DNA of 42,794 nucleotides from assembly GCA_016869285.1 (NCBI GenBank), contig VGEN01000021.1:1-42794 (forward strand), written 5' to 3'. Shown piece after piece: positions 9,381-18,865 of this stretch; positions within the stretch are counted from its first letter, which is position 1, and each line of letters opens with the position of its first letter. The position numbers were made by a program, and so were the translations under genes. Under the pieces are notes generated by a model that worked only from the letters and a program-made list of their open reading frames with translations, was not told the origin of the DNA and did no database searches. Source of the stretch: Alphaproteobacteria bacterium (lineage in GTDB: Bacteria; Pseudomonadota; Alphaproteobacteria; SHVZ01).

Positions 9381-11485
9381 CGGCGGCGCTGCCGACCAGC
9401 CTGATCGAGAATCCTCGGCTCGACCGTTGGATTCGTTTTCTGCCCGATCGCACCGTGCGCATCGCCAGCGGCAAGGTCGAGATCGGCCAGGGTATCGTGA
9501 CGGCGCTCGGACAGATCGCGGCCGATGAGCTCGACCTGCCCTATGGCCGGGTCGTCGTGCTCTCGGGCGATACCGCGGAGGGTCCGGACGAGCTCTACAC
9601 GAGTTCATCGCACTCGATCGAGATCGGCGGCAGCTCGATCAGGTTGATCTGTGCCGAGGTGCGGGCCAACGCGCTCGAACGCGCGGCGCTTCGCCTCAAC
9701 TGCAGCCCGACGGACCTCGCCGTCGTCGAGGGGCGATTCCTCCAATGCGGCGCCGAGACGGGGCAAGACTATTGGACCGTTGCCGGCGAGATCGATCTCA
9801 CCCAGAACGTGAAGGGCACTGCGACGCCGAAGGCGGCAAGCGCCCACAGCATCGTTGGGCAAGACGTGCCGCGCCGGGACCTGCCGGCCAAGGTCAGCGG
9901 CGGTGCCGCGTTCATCCACGATGTCCTGACACATGGGATCCTCCATGCGCGCGTGCTGCGTCAGCCGAGCCCAGGCGCGCAGCTCGTATCGCTTGGCGAG
10001 GCCGCGATCCGACGTGCTGCGAAGGGCGAGATCCAGATCCTCCGCGAGGCGAACTTCGTTGCCTTCGTTAGCGAAGCCGAGAGTGTTGCCGATGCCGCCG
10101 CGGTGGCCGCGGAGAGACAGGCGCGCTGGGACAGGGTTCGGAAACTCACGCCCGAGCAGCAGGAGGCGGCGTGGCTTAGGGACCAGCCGAGCGAGGAGCG
10201 CCCCCATGGCGCTGCGGCTGCTGCGTCGCCGCCGCGAAACTTGGTTCGCGCGACCTACTCGCGGCCCTATGTCGCTCACGCCTCGCTGGCGCCGTCCTGC
10301 GCGCTCGCCGAGTATCGCGATGGCCATCTAACCGTGCATTCGCATGGCCAGGGTATGCACCCGCTTCGCCGGAACCTCGCCGCCGCGCTCGGCCTGCCGA
10401 TCGAGGCGATCACCGCGCGGCATCTCCATGGCGCCGGTTGCTACGGCCACAACGGCGCGGATGACGCGGCGATGGATGCGGCGCTGATCGCCATGCGCCT
10501 GCCCGGCCGGCAGATCCGCGTGCGATGGCGGCGTGAGGAGGAGTTCGGCTTCGAGCCGGTCGGACCGGCGATGCTCATCACGCTCCATGTCCAGCTCGAC
10601 GATCGCGGCTATCCGGCCGACTGGACCACCGAGATCTGGAGCCCGACGCATGTCCAGCGCCCGGGCAGCGGCGGCGCGCTCCTCGCTTCGGAGGCGCTCG
10701 CGAACCCGCCGCCGCCGGCGAAGCCGACGGACCCGCCGGTCGAGCGCGGCGGCGGTGCGACGCGTAACGCCATTCCGCTCTATGACATCCCGGCGCACCG
10801 CATCCTGCATCATCTGGTGCTGAATCCGCCGGTGCGGACCTCGGCGCTGCGCGGGCTCGGCGCTCTGCCCAACGTCTTCGCGATCGAGTCGATGCTCGAC
10901 GACCTTGCCGCGCGCATCGGCCAGGACCCTCTCGCCTATCGGCTCGCGATCCTTTTCGATCCGCGGGCTCGACGGCTGCTGGAGCAGGCGGCCCTGCGCT
11001 GCGGCTGGGCCTCGCGCGGGCCGGCTGGAACCGGCAAGGGGCTCGGCCTCGGCTTTGCCAGGTACAAGAACCGCTCGGCCTATGCCGCGGTTGCCGCGGC
11101 GGTGGCCGTCGACGAGGAGGTTCGTGTCGAGCGCATCTGGTGCGTCGCCGATGCGGGCCTCGTCGTGAATCCCGACGGCGCGCGCAACCAGCTCGAAGGC
11201 GGAATCGTTCAGGCGATCAGCTGGACCTTGAAGGAGCAGGTTCGGTTCGACGAGCGCGGCATCGCCTCGCGCGACTGGGGGAGCTACCCGATCCTCAGCT
11301 TCAGCGAGGTGCCGGAGATGCAGGTCGAGCTTGTCGACGGGGCCGGCAACCCGGCGCTCGGCCTCGGCGAGTGCTCCTGCGGCCCCGCGGCGGCGGCGGT
11401 CGGCAATGCCGTCGCGCATGCGCTTGGCGCCCGCATCCACGACATGCCGTTCACGCGCGAGCGCATCGTGAAGGCGCTGCTGTAG
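9377..11485 (+). CDS. Molybdopterin-binding large subunit of a xanthine oxidase-family hydroxylase (IorB/NicB-like)
   Basis: Catalytic subunit that hydroxylates an aldehyde or N-heterocycle using molybdopterin cytosine dinucleotide. It is 702 residues. The N-terminus has RIASGKVEIGQGIVTALGQIAADEL; the middle has GQGMHPLRRNLAAALG and NPPVRTSALRGLGALPNVFAIESMLDDLA. The C-terminal GLGECSCGPAAAAVGNAVAHALGARI contains the Glu expected to act as general base. It has neither the Tat signal of IorB nor a C-terminal cytochrome c extension as in NicB, so it is probably cytoplasmic. Its substrate cannot be read from sequence. Confidence 0.88.
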   Translation: MTAALPTSLIENPRLDRWIRFLPDRTVRIASGKVEIGQGIVTALGQIAADELDLPYGRVVVLSGDTAEGPDELYTSSSHSIEIGGSSIRLICAEVRANALERAALRLNCSPTDLAVVEGRFLQCGAETGQDYWTVAGEIDLTQNVKGTATPKAASAHSIVGQDVPRRDLPAKVSGGAAFIHDVLTHGILHARVLRQPSPGAQLVSLGEAAIRRAAKGEIQILREANFVAFVSEAESVADAAAVAAERQARWDRVRKLTPEQQEAAWLRDQPSEERPHGAAAAASPPRNLVRATYSRPYVAHASLAPSCALAEYRDGHLTVHSHGQGMHPLRRNLAAALGLPIEAITARHLHGAGCYGHNGADDAAMDAALIAMRLPGRQIRVRWRREEEFGFEPVGPAMLITLHVQLDDRGYPADWTTEIWSPTHVQRPGSGGALLASEALANPPPPAKPTDPPVERGGGATRNAIPLYDIPAHRILHHLVLNPPVRTSALRGLGALPNVFAIESMLDDLAARIGQDPLAYRLAILFDPRARRLLEQAALRCGWASRGPAGTGKGLGLGFARYKNRSAYAAVAAAVAVDEEVRVERIWCVADAGLVVNPDGARNQLEGGIVQAISWTLKEQVRFDERGIASRDWGSYPILSFSEVPEMQVELVDGAGNPALGLGECSCGPAAAAVGNAVAHALGARIHDMPFTRERIVKALL

Positions 11486-12334
11486 GTGGACTTCGCCTGC
11501 TTCGTCGCGCTGGACTGGTCGGGGGCGCGTCAGGCCAACGGCATCGCTGTCGCCGTCTGCACGCCGGGCAGGGGCGTACCGCGCCTTGTGCCGCCGCCGG
11601 GCGGCCGCCGCTGGTCTCGGCTGCAGGCGCTCGAATGGGTCTCGGATCTGGTTGCGCGCGAGCGGGCGCCGATCGGCTTCGACTTCGCCTTCTCGCTGCC
11701 CTTCGTCCTGGCGCAGCGCTACTTCACCCATGCCGATCCTTCCGTCCAAGACCTCTGGGCCCTGGTCGAGGAGGTCGGCGGCGAGGCGTCCGATCTCTGG
11801 GGCGGCGGTTTCGCCGGCGATGCCCGCTACGCCTCCGATTTCTGGCGCTCAGGACGCCAACCCAGGACCTACCGGGACCCCCACCGGGCGACGGATCAGG
11901 CCTGCCGGATGGCAGGCCTGGGCTCGCCGCAGAGCCCTTACAAGCTGATCGGCGCCAAGCAGGTGGGGCTGGGGGCGCTGGCCGGCATGCGGGTCCTCCA
12001 TCGCCTTCAAACCGCCGTTGCCGTCTGGCCATTCGCTGCCCCGAACGGCAGCTCCGCTGTGGTCGAGATCTATCCGCGGCTGTTCCTCCGCAGGGCCGGC
12101 GCCGGCAACGCCAAGGTCAGGGACTGGAGCGATCTCAAACAGGCTCTCGCGGCCCTGGGATCGCGTTCGCCGCGCGCCCGGGGCCAGGCTCCGTCGGATC
12201 ACGACACCGATGCCTTGGTCTCGGCAGCGGGCCTGAGAGCCCTTGCGGGGGAGGAGCGGGTATGGGATGCCCCGCGCCACGACCAGGAGGCGCTGAGGCG
12301 GGAAGGGTGGATCTTCGGGGTGCCGCGGCCGTGA
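11486..12334 (+). CDS. DUF429-type predicted RNase H-fold protein
   Basis: 282 residues, GTG start immediately after the stop of the molybdenum hydroxylase gene. Features fit DUF429: an N-terminal first strand with the acidic motif ALDWSGAR, a second motif PIGFDFAFSLP, a central VVEIYPRLFLR, and a C-terminal DHDTDALVSAAGLRAL helix. Such spaced acidic residues are what a metal-dependent RNase H fold would use. No substrate is known for the family. Its co-transcription with the hydroxylase pair may be chance. The family call is by motif memory and would need a profile search. Confidence 0.6.
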   Translation: MDFACFVALDWSGARQANGIAVAVCTPGRGVPRLVPPPGGRRWSRLQALEWVSDLVARERAPIGFDFAFSLPFVLAQRYFTHADPSVQDLWALVEEVGGEASDLWGGGFAGDARYASDFWRSGRQPRTYRDPHRATDQACRMAGLGSPQSPYKLIGAKQVGLGALAGMRVLHRLQTAVAVWPFAAPNGSSAVVEIYPRLFLRRAGAGNAKVRDWSDLKQALAALGSRSPRARGQAPSDHDTDALVSAAGLRALAGEERVWDAPRHDQEALRREGWIFGVPRP

Positions 12335-12343
12335 GGGCGATCA

Positions 12344-13318
12344 ATGCCGGTTGAGCAGCGCACCGTTTCGGCCGAGGAGGCCGACCAGCGGCTCGACCGC
12401 TGGTTCAAGCGTCACTTCCCGACCCTCGGCCATGGCCGGCTCGAGAAGCTGCTGCGTACCGGCCAGGTGAGGGTCGACGGCAAGCGCGTGAAGGCAAGCG
12501 ACCGGCTCGAGATCGGCCAGGTTATCCGTGTTCCGCCGATGGACCTCGCCCCGGCGCCGAAGCCGGAGGCACGCCCGATCGATGAGCGCGAGGCGAAGGA
12601 CCTTCGCGCCCGTGTGCTGCACAATGACGCCGAGATTCTCGTCATCGACAAGCCGGCCGGTCTCGCCGTACAGGGCGGCACCGGCACCGACAAGCATCTC
12701 GACGGGCTTCTGGATGCGCTGCGTTTCGAGGCCAAGGAGCGGCCGCGCCTGGTTCATCGCCTCGACCGCGATACCTCCGGCGTGCTCGTGCTGGCGCGCT
12801 CGGCCGAGGCGGCGCGCTGGCTCGGCGACGCCTTCCAGGGGCGCGATGCCGACAAGATCTACTGGGCAGTCGTCGCCGGTGTGCCGAAGCCGCGCCAAGG
12901 CCGTATCGACCTCAAGCTCGCCAAGCTGCCGGGCAAGGGCGGCGAGCGGGTGGTCGTCGACCCGGAAGAGGGAAAGCGCGCCGTCACCGACTTCGCCGTG
13001 GTCGAGGAGGTGCGAAACCTCATCGCCTGGGTCGCGCTCAAGCCGATCACCGGCCGTACGCACCAGCTCCGCGCGCATCTGGAGGCGATCGGCCACCCGA
13101 TCCTCGGCGACGGCAAGTACGGCGGCAAGGCCGCTCATCTCGATCTTGCCGACGCGCCGAAGCAGCTTCAGCTCCATGCCCGCTCGATCGCGCTCCACCG
13201 CCCGAACGGCAAGGTGCTGAAAGTCGAGGCGCCGCTGCCGGCACATATGAAGGCGACCTGGGCGCATTTCGGTTTCGCCGCGCGTCCCGAGCACGACCCG
13301 TTCCGCGACGCACCATGA
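12344..13318 (+). CDS. RluA-family 23S rRNA pseudouridine synthase (RluC-like)
   Basis: Converts uridines to pseudouridines in 23S rRNA. It is 324 residues with an S4 RNA-binding domain at about 12-75 (EEADQRLDRWFKRHFP, LLRTGQVRVDGKRVK) and then the RluA catalytic domain. Motif I is VIDKPAGLAVQGG; motif II HRLDRDTSGVLVLA carries the catalytic Asp141; motif III is PITGRTHQLRAHLEAIGHPILGD. The order S4-RluA synthase, HAD phosphatase, ATP12 is common in Alphaproteobacteria and supports RluC. The stop overlaps the next ATG by four bases. Confidence 0.9.
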   Translation: MPVEQRTVSAEEADQRLDRWFKRHFPTLGHGRLEKLLRTGQVRVDGKRVKASDRLEIGQVIRVPPMDLAPAPKPEARPIDEREAKDLRARVLHNDAEILVIDKPAGLAVQGGTGTDKHLDGLLDALRFEAKERPRLVHRLDRDTSGVLVLARSAEAARWLGDAFQGRDADKIYWAVVAGVPKPRQGRIDLKLAKLPGKGGERVVVDPEEGKRAVTDFAVVEEVRNLIAWVALKPITGRTHQLRAHLEAIGHPILGDGKYGGKAAHLDLADAPKQLQLHARSIALHRPNGKVLKVEAPLPAHMKATWAHFGFAARPEHDPFRDAP

Positions 13319-13983
13319 GACGCATGCGCCTTGCGGTGTTCGACTGCGACGGCACGCTGGTCGACAGCCAAGCGGCGATCGTCCGCATCATGGGCGCTGC
13401 CTTCGTCGCCGAAGGCCATCCGGCGCCGGCCGAGGCCGAGATCCGTCGCTCCATCGGCCTGCCGCTGACGCATGCCATGGCACTGCTGGCGCCCGGCGCC
13501 GACGAGGCGCGCATCCGCCGGCTCGCCGAGGGCTATCGCGACATCGCGCGCGCGGCGCAGCACCAGCGCGACCATCACGAGCCGCTGTTCGAGGGCACGC
13601 GCGAGACGCTGGACCAGCTCGCCCGTGCGGGCTGGATGCTGGCGGTCGCCACCGGCAAGGGGCGCCACGGGCTGATTTCGACGTTGACGCGCCACGATCT
13701 GCTGGAGCGTTTCCTTTCGCTGCACACCGCCGATGATGGGCCGGGCAAGCCGGACCCAGCTATCCTGCGCGACGCCATGGCCTTTGCCGGCGCCGCACCG
13801 GAGGACACGGTGATGATCGGCGATACCAGCTTCGACATGCGCATGGCCGCGAACGCCGGCGTGCGCGGCCTCGGCGTCGCCTGGGGCTATCACCCGCGCG
13901 CGGAACTGATGGCCTCCGGCGCGCATGCCGTCGCTGACACCTACCCGCATCTCGCCGAGCTCCTGCTGGCGGAACCCGCATGA
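13315..13983 (+). CDS. HAD-superfamily hydrolase, phosphoglycolate phosphatase-like
   Basis: Phosphatase of the HAD subfamily IA with a helical cap. It is 222 residues. Motif I is FDCDGTLVDS with nucleophile Asp10 and Asp12; motif II is VATGKG; the motif III lysine is in GKPDP; motif IV is MIGDTSFD around Asp170. The substrate is not decided by the sequence. It overlaps the RluC-like gene (ATGA) upstream and the ATP12 gene (ATGA) downstream, so the three are probably translated together. Confidence 0.88.
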   Translation: MRRMRLAVFDCDGTLVDSQAAIVRIMGAAFVAEGHPAPAEAEIRRSIGLPLTHAMALLAPGADEARIRRLAEGYRDIARAAQHQRDHHEPLFEGTRETLDQLARAGWMLAVATGKGRHGLISTLTRHDLLERFLSLHTADDGPGKPDPAILRDAMAFAGAAPEDTVMIGDTSFDMRMAANAGVRGLGVAWGYHPRAELMASGAHAVADTYPHLAELLLAEPA

Positions 13984-14681
13984 GGCGCAAGTACAAGACG
14001 GTCGAGGTCGCCGAGAGCGGCGGCGGCTACGGCATCTCGCTCGACCGCAAGCCGATGCGGACGCCGGCCGGCAAACGTTTCGAGGTACGCCAGCGTCCGC
14101 TCGCCGAAGCGGTCGCTGAGGAGTGGCGGGCTCAGGGCGACAAGGTCGATCCGCGCTCGATGCCGATGACTCGCTTCGTCGCCACGGCCCTCGACCGCAT
14201 CGCCGTCGAGCGGGACCGCATCGTCGGTGAGCTTGCTGCTTTCGCTGAGACTGACCTCCTTTGCCACCGCGCCGATCGTCCTGCGGAGCTGATCGAGCGG
14301 CAGAAGAAAGGATGGCAACCGTTGCTCGACTGGGCGGAGGAGGAGATCGGCGCCAGATTCGATATTGCAACCGGTGTCATGCCTCTGGTCCAGCCGCCAG
14401 CGACGCTGGCCGCGGTCCGCGTGCGGATCGCGGCCCTCGACGACCTGGAGCTCGCCGGTATCCAGACGCTGGCCGGCGGCACCGGGTCGATCGTCCTCGC
14501 CTTTGCTGTATTCCTTGGCCGCATCGGCTGGGAGGAAGGGCATCGCCTCTCGCGCCTCGATGAGGATCATCAGATCGAGCGCTGGGGCGAGGATCCGGAG
14601 GCAGCTGAGCGCCGCAAGAGCATTCATGCCGATCTCGCCGATGCGGCAAGGCTGCTCTCGCTGGTACGCGTCCGCCATTGA
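13980..14681 (+). CDS. ATP12-family F1-ATP synthase assembly chaperone
   Basis: Homologue of mitochondrial Atp12, which binds the F1 alpha subunit during assembly; largely confined to Alphaproteobacteria and mitochondria. It is 233 residues. Family features include GYGISLDRKPMRTPAGKRFEV near the N-terminus, LAEAVAEEWRAQGDKVDPRSMPMTRFVATALDRI, and ETDLLCHRADRPAELIERQ with the WQPLLDWAEEEIGARF block. It overlaps the HAD gene by four bases. Confidence 0.93.
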   Translation: MRRKYKTVEVAESGGGYGISLDRKPMRTPAGKRFEVRQRPLAEAVAEEWRAQGDKVDPRSMPMTRFVATALDRIAVERDRIVGELAAFAETDLLCHRADRPAELIERQKKGWQPLLDWAEEEIGARFDIATGVMPLVQPPATLAAVRVRIAALDDLELAGIQTLAGGTGSIVLAFAVFLGRIGWEEGHRLSRLDEDHQIERWGEDPEAAERRKSIHADLADAARLLSLVRVRH

Positions 14682-14723
14682 TGCTATCCGGGAAGACCTG
14701 AAGGACGGCCTGAAGAGGGGGCG

Positions 14724-16256
14724 ATGCAGGACATCCTCCGCCGACTCGAGAAAAAGCGTGCGCAGGCGCGCGAAGGGGGCGGCGCCCGCCGTATCGAGGC
14801 CCAGCACGCCAAGGGCAAGCTGACGGCGCGTGAACGGCTCGATCTCCTTTTCGACGCCGGATCCTTCGAGGAGTGGGACATGTTCGTTGAGCATCGCTCG
14901 ACGGATTTCGGCATGGACAAACAACGCGTGCCAGGCGACGGCGTCGTCACCGGCTTCGGCACTGTCAACGGGCGTCTGGTCTTTGCCTTCAGCCAGGACT
15001 TCACCGTCTTCGGCGGCTCGCTCTCGGAGGCGCATGCTGAGAAGATCTGCAAGATCATGGACAAGGCGATGCAGGTCGGTGCGCCGGTGGTGGGCTTGAA
15101 CGACTCAGGCGGGGCGCGCATCCAGGAGGGTGTGGCTTCGCTCGCCGGCTATGCCGAGGTGTTCCAGCGGAACGTGATCGCCTCGGGCGTGGTTCCGCAG
15201 GTGTCGCTGATCATGGGGCCTTGCGCCGGCGGTGCGGTCTACTCGCCGGCGATGACCGACTTCATCTTCATGGTGAAGGATTCCTCGTATATGTTCGTAA
15301 CCGGCCCCGACGTGGTGAAGACGGTCACGCACGAGACCGTCACGCATGAGGAGCTCGGCGGCGCGGTCACGCACTCGACCAGATCGGGCGTCTCCGATCT
15401 CGCCTTCGAGAACGATGTCGAGGCCCTGCTTCAGCTTCGCCGCTTTCTCGACTTCCTTCCCCCCTCGAACCGGGCGAAGCCGCCGATCAAGCCGACATCC
15501 GATCCGGCCGACCGCACCGAGGACTCGCTCGATACGCTGGTGCCGGCCAATCCGAACAAGCCCTACGACATCAAGGAGCTGATCCTGAAGGTCGTCGACG
15601 AGGGCGACTTCTTCGAGCTGCAGCCGGGATATGCCGGCAACATCGTCATCGGCTTCGGCCGCATGGCCGGGCAGACGATCGGCATCGTCGCCAACCAGCC
15701 GATGGTGCTGGCGGGGTGTCTCGATATCGACTCGGCGCGGAAAGGCGCACGCTTCGTCCGCTTCTGCGATGCCTTCAACATCCCGATCGTCACCTTCGTC
15801 GACGTGCCGGGATTCCTTCCGGGCACCGCACAGGAATATGGCGGCATCATCAAGCATGGCGCCAAGCTGCTTTTCGCCTATGCCGAGGCGACCGTGCCCA
15901 AGGTGACAGTGATCACGCGGAAAGCCTATGGCGGCGCTTACGACGTAATGAGCTCGAAGCATCTCCGCGGCGACGTGAACTACGCCTGGCCGACGGCCGA
16001 AATCGCGGTGATGGGGCCGAAAGGCGCGGTCGAGATCATCTTCCGCGGCGATATCGGCGATCCGGCCAAGATCGAGGCACGCACCGATGAATATCGCGAG
16101 AAGTTTGCCAATCCCTTCGTCGCCGGCCATCGCGGCTTCATCGACGACGTGATCATGCCGCATTCGACCCGGCCGCGGATCTGCCGCTCGCTCGCCATGC
16201 TGCGCGACAAGAAGATCGAAGACCCATGGCGGAAACACCGGAATATTCCGCTCTGA
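14724..16256 (+). CDS. pccB: Propionyl-CoA carboxylase beta subunit (carboxyltransferase)
   Basis: Transfers carboxyl from biotin to propionyl-CoA, giving methylmalonyl-CoA in the breakdown of Val, Ile, Met and odd-chain acids. It is 510 residues, the usual PccB length. Both crotonase-like halves are visible: [20 protein letters not shown] with [17 protein letters not shown] in the first, and [38 protein letters not shown] with [16 protein letters not shown] in the second. The last 31 bases overlap the start of a 2TM protein gene. pccA lies about 600 bases downstream. Confidence 0.95.
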   Translation: MQDILRRLEKKRAQAREGGGARRIEAQHAKGKLTARERLDLLFDAGSFEEWDMFVEHRSTDFGMDKQRVPGDGVVTGFGTVNGRLVFAFSQDFTVFGGSLSEAHAEKICKIMDKAMQVGAPVVGLNDSGGARIQEGVASLAGYAEVFQRNVIASGVVPQVSLIMGPCAGGAVYSPAMTDFIFMVKDSSYMFVTGPDVVKTVTHETVTHEELGGAVTHSTRSGVSDLAFENDVEALLQLRRFLDFLPPSNRAKPPIKPTSDPADRTEDSLDTLVPANPNKPYDIKELILKVVDEGDFFELQPGYAGNIVIGFGRMAGQTIGIVANQPMVLAGCLDIDSARKGARFVRFCDAFNIPIVTFVDVPGFLPGTAQEYGGIIKHGAKLLFAYAEATVPKVTVITRKAYGGAYDVMSSKHLRGDVNYAWPTAEIAVMGPKGAVEIIFRGDIGDPAKIEARTDEYREKFANPFVAGHRGFIDDVIMPHSTRPRICRSLAMLRDKKIEDPWRKHRNIPL

Positions 16257-16444
16257 TGCAGCGGCGCCTGCGCGGCTTCAAGCTGCACCTGCTGGCCTAT
16301 GCGGCCGCGATGGTCGTGCTGATCGTCGTGCATGTCATCGTCCAGCCGGAACAGCCATGGTTCGTATTCCTGCTCGTCGCCTGGGGTGCGCCGCTCGCCG
16401 TGCACTGCGCCTATGTGATGGGGGTGTTCGGGGGCGGACGGTGA
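16226..16444 (+). CDS. Small 2TM-domain membrane protein
   Basis: 72 residues with two hydrophobic segments, [20 protein letters not shown] and [23 protein letters not shown]. It has the 2TM-domain pattern of a charged N-terminus with [13 protein letters not shown], a short loop ending PWF, and WGAPLAVH in the second helix. Function unknown. It overlaps the pccB 3' end by 31 bases in another frame, so it is likely co-translated. Confidence 0.7.
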   Translation: MAETPEYSALMQRRLRGFKLHLLAYAAAMVVLIVVHVIVQPEQPWFVFLLVAWGAPLAVHCAYVMGVFGGGR

Positions 16445-16472
16445 ACCCGAAGCTATTCGGCCTATCAGTAGC

Positions 16473-16500
16473 CCTCATCCTGAGCTTGTCGAAGGGTGAG
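16473..16500 (+). repeat. REP-like 28-base repeat, left copy
   Basis: Begins CCTCATCCTGAGCTTG and ends GAAGGGTGAG. Its outer arms can pair imperfectly (CTCATCC with GGGTGAG, one G-T), as in REP elements. Its reverse complement matches the repeat at 16796-16823 in 27 of 28 positions. It lies between the 2TM gene and the GIY-YIG gene. The sequence type (CCCTTCGACA plus a CTCAGGATGAGG end) is, from general knowledge, abundant in many alphaproteobacterial genomes. Confidence 0.9.
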
Positions 16501-16520
16501 CGCACAGACCGGGACTGCGA

Positions 16521-16862
16521 ATGACGGCGTTTGTCTACATCCTCCGTAGCGCCGATGAAACTTACTATGTCGGCTCCACGCGGAAGAGCCTCGAGAGTCG
16601 CCTGGCAGAGCACAATGCCGGGACGTTTGGCGGTTGGACGAAGTCGCGTCGACCGGTCGAGCTGGTTTTCCAGGAACCTTTTGAGCGCGTCGACGATGCG
16701 ATCGCAGCGGAACGCCAGCTCAAAGGCTGGAGTCGAGCCAAGAAGGAGGCGCTGATGCGTGGGGACTGGAGCAAGCTGCGCAACCTCGCAGCGTCCTCAC
16801 CCTTCGACAGGCTCAGGATGAGGACGTCTGCTGCCGGCGGAGTCGAGGGAGGCGCCGCGTGA
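16521..16862 (+). CDS. GIY-YIG nuclease-domain protein, repeat-associated
   Basis: 113 residues; a single GIY-YIG catalytic domain of the UPF0213/SLX1-like small type occupies about residues 4-85. The domain shows FVYILRSADETYYVGSTRK (the GIY...YIG pair), SRLAEHNAG with the conserved Arg and His, and AIAAERQLKGWSRAKKEALM with the metal-binding Glu. The catalytic residues look intact. The last 20 or so codons (SSPFDRLRMRTSA...) are the translation of the right-hand REP-like repeat, so the normal domain end has been extended. The stop overlaps the pccA GTG start. Its position splits the pccB-2TM and pccA genes and suggests insertion. Confidence 0.87.
   Translation: MTAFVYILRSADETYYVGSTRKSLESRLAEHNAGTFGGWTKSRRPVELVFQEPFERVDDAIAAERQLKGWSRAKKEALMRGDWSKLRNLAASSPFDRLRMRTSAAGGVEGGAA
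16796..16823 (+). repeat. REP-like 28-base repeat, right copy (inverted)
   Basis: Begins CTCACCCTTCGACAGG and ends CTCAGGATGAGG. It is the reverse complement of 16473-16500 with one mismatch. It lies inside the 3' end of the GIY-YIG reading frame and ends 35 bases before the pccA start codon. The two copies bound a 351-base segment containing essentially only the nuclease gene. Confidence 0.9.
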
Positions 16863-18865
16863 CACCACCATTCAAGAAAATCCTCATCGCCAATCGCGGC
16901 GAGATCGCCTGTCGCGTGATCCGGACGGCGAAGCGGCTCGGCATCGGCACGGTCGCGGTCTATTCGGATGCGGATGCCGACGCCCTGCATGTGCGCGAGG
17001 CGGACGAGGCGGTCAGGATCGGGCCGCCGCCCTCGGCTCAAAGCTATCTCAACATCGAGGCGATCGTTGCGGCTTGCAAGCAGACCGGCGCCGAGGCGGT
17101 GCATCCGGGCTATGGCTTCCTCTCCGAGCGCGCACCATTTTGCGAGGCGCTGAAGACGGCCGGCATCGTCTTCATCGGCCCGGAGCCGCACGCGATCCAG
17201 GCCATGGGCGACAAGATCGAGTCGAAGAAGCTGGCGCAGGCAGCCCGCGTCTCGACCGTGCCGGGCCACCTTGAGGCGATTCCGGACGCCGAAGAGGCGG
17301 TCGAGATCGCGAAGAAGGTCGGCTTCCCGGTGATGATCAAGGCCTCGGCCGGCGGCGGCGGAAAGGGGATGCGGATCGCGCGCAGCGACGCCGAGGTGCG
17401 CGAAGGCTTTCAGTCGGCGACCAACGAGGCGAAGTCCTCCTTCGGCGACGACCGCGTCTTCATCGAGCGCTATGTCGAGGAGCCGCGCCACATCGAGATC
17501 CAGGTGATCGGCGACGCGCATGGCACCGTCGTCTACCTCGGCGAGCGCGAATGCTCGGTGCAGCGCCGTCATCAGAAGGTTCTGGAGGAAGCTCCGAGTC
17601 CCTTCCTCGACGCCAAGACGCGGAAGGCGATGGGTGAGCAGGCGGTGGCGCTGGCCAAGGCGGTCAAGTACCGCTCGGCCGGCACCGTCGAGTTCATCGT
17701 CGACAAGGACCGCAACTTCTACTTCCTCGAGATGAACACCCGGCTCCAGGTCGAGCACCCCGTGACTGAGCTGGTGACCGGTCTCGATCTGGTCGAGCTG
17801 ATGATCCGGGTCGCTGCCGGCGAGAAGCTGCCCCTTGCGCAGAAGGATGTGGCGCTCGAGGGATGGGCAATGGAGGCCCGAATCTATGCCGAGGATCCTC
17901 GCCGCGGGTTCCTGCCGGCGATCGGGCGCCTCACGCGCTATCGGCCGCCGCAGGGCGACGGCATCCGCGTCGACACCGGCGTCTACGAAGGCGCCGAGAT
18001 ATCGATGCACTACGACCCGATGATCGCCAAGCTGGTGACATCGGGTGCGACGCGCGAGGAGGCGATCGATCGCGCGCTCGCCGCGCTCGACCGCTACGAG
18101 ATCGAGGGTGTCGGTCACAACCTCGACTTCCTTGCAGCGCTCTTGGCGCTTCCGCGCTTCCGCGAGGGACGCCTCACCACCAACCTGATCGCCGAGGAAT
18201 ATCCGAAGGGCTTCAAGGGTGCGCCGGCATCGGATGCCAACCGTCACCTGCTCGCCGCGCTCGCCGCCGCCTTCCAGCGGCGGCTCGCCGAGCGCGATGC
18301 GATGATCGACGGGCAGCTTCCGGGGCGACGCACGACGGTCGCAATCGACTGGGTTGTGCGGCTTGCGGTCGAAGGCTCCGACCCGATCGATCTGCCGGTC
18401 GCGGTTCAGCCGGCCGAGCATGGCTATGACGTCGCGGTCGCGGGTCATGTCGTCGCGTTGCGCGGCGAATTCGCGCCGGGAACGCTGCTCTTCGACGGCA
18501 CCGCCAATGGCGAGGCCTGCGCCGCCCGCATCCGCCGCCACGGTATCTCATGGCGGATCGCGCGCGACGGCCGCCAGGCCGAGGCGCAGGTGGTGCCGCC
18601 GCAGGCCGCCCGCTACCTGGCGCTGATGCCGAAGAAGGCGGCTCCCGACCTCTCGCGCTTCCTGCTCTCGCCGATGCCGGGGCTCCTCGTCTCGGTTGCG
18701 GTCAAGCCGGGACAGGAGGTGAAGGCCGGCGAGCCGCTTGCCGTGGTCGAGGCCATGAAGATGGAAAACGTGCTTAAGGCGCCGCAGGATGGCAAGGTCG
18801 CCATTGTCCACGCCAATGCCGGGGACTCCCTCGCCGTCGACCAGAAGATCCTGGAATTCGCGTGA
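16859..18865 (+). CDS. pccA: Propionyl/acetyl-CoA carboxylase alpha subunit (biotin carboxylase + biotin carrier)
   Basis: Carboxylates its own biotin using ATP and bicarbonate and delivers the carboxyl to PccB. It is 668 residues. The biotin carboxylase domain (about 1-450) shows [20 protein letters not shown], the ATP-grasp loop [12 protein letters not shown], and [17 protein letters not shown] linker domain and the C-terminal biotinyl domain follow, with EAMKMEN around the biotin-accepting Lys634. The GTG start overlaps the GIY-YIG stop (GTGA) and has gagggagg as ribosome binding site. Confidence 0.95.
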   Translation: MTPPFKKILIANRGEIACRVIRTAKRLGIGTVAVYSDADADALHVREADEAVRIGPPPSAQSYLNIEAIVAACKQTGAEAVHPGYGFLSERAPFCEALKTAGIVFIGPEPHAIQAMGDKIESKKLAQAARVSTVPGHLEAIPDAEEAVEIAKKVGFPVMIKASAGGGGKGMRIARSDAEVREGFQSATNEAKSSFGDDRVFIERYVEEPRHIEIQVIGDAHGTVVYLGERECSVQRRHQKVLEEAPSPFLDAKTRKAMGEQAVALAKAVKYRSAGTVEFIVDKDRNFYFLEMNTRLQVEHPVTELVTGLDLVELMIRVAAGEKLPLAQKDVALEGWAMEARIYAEDPRRGFLPAIGRLTRYRPPQGDGIRVDTGVYEGAEISMHYDPMIAKLVTSGATREEAIDRALAALDRYEIEGVGHNLDFLAALLALPRFREGRLTTNLIAEEYPKGFKGAPASDANRHLLAALAAAFQRRLAERDAMIDGQLPGRRTTVAIDWVVRLAVEGSDPIDLPVAVQPAEHGYDVAVAGHVVALRGEFAPGTLLFDGTANGEACAARIRRHGISWRIARDGRQAEAQVVPPQAARYLALMPKKAAPDLSRFLLSPMPGLLVSVAVKPGQEVKAGEPLAVVEAMKMENVLKAPQDGKVAIVHANAGDSLAVDQKILEFA

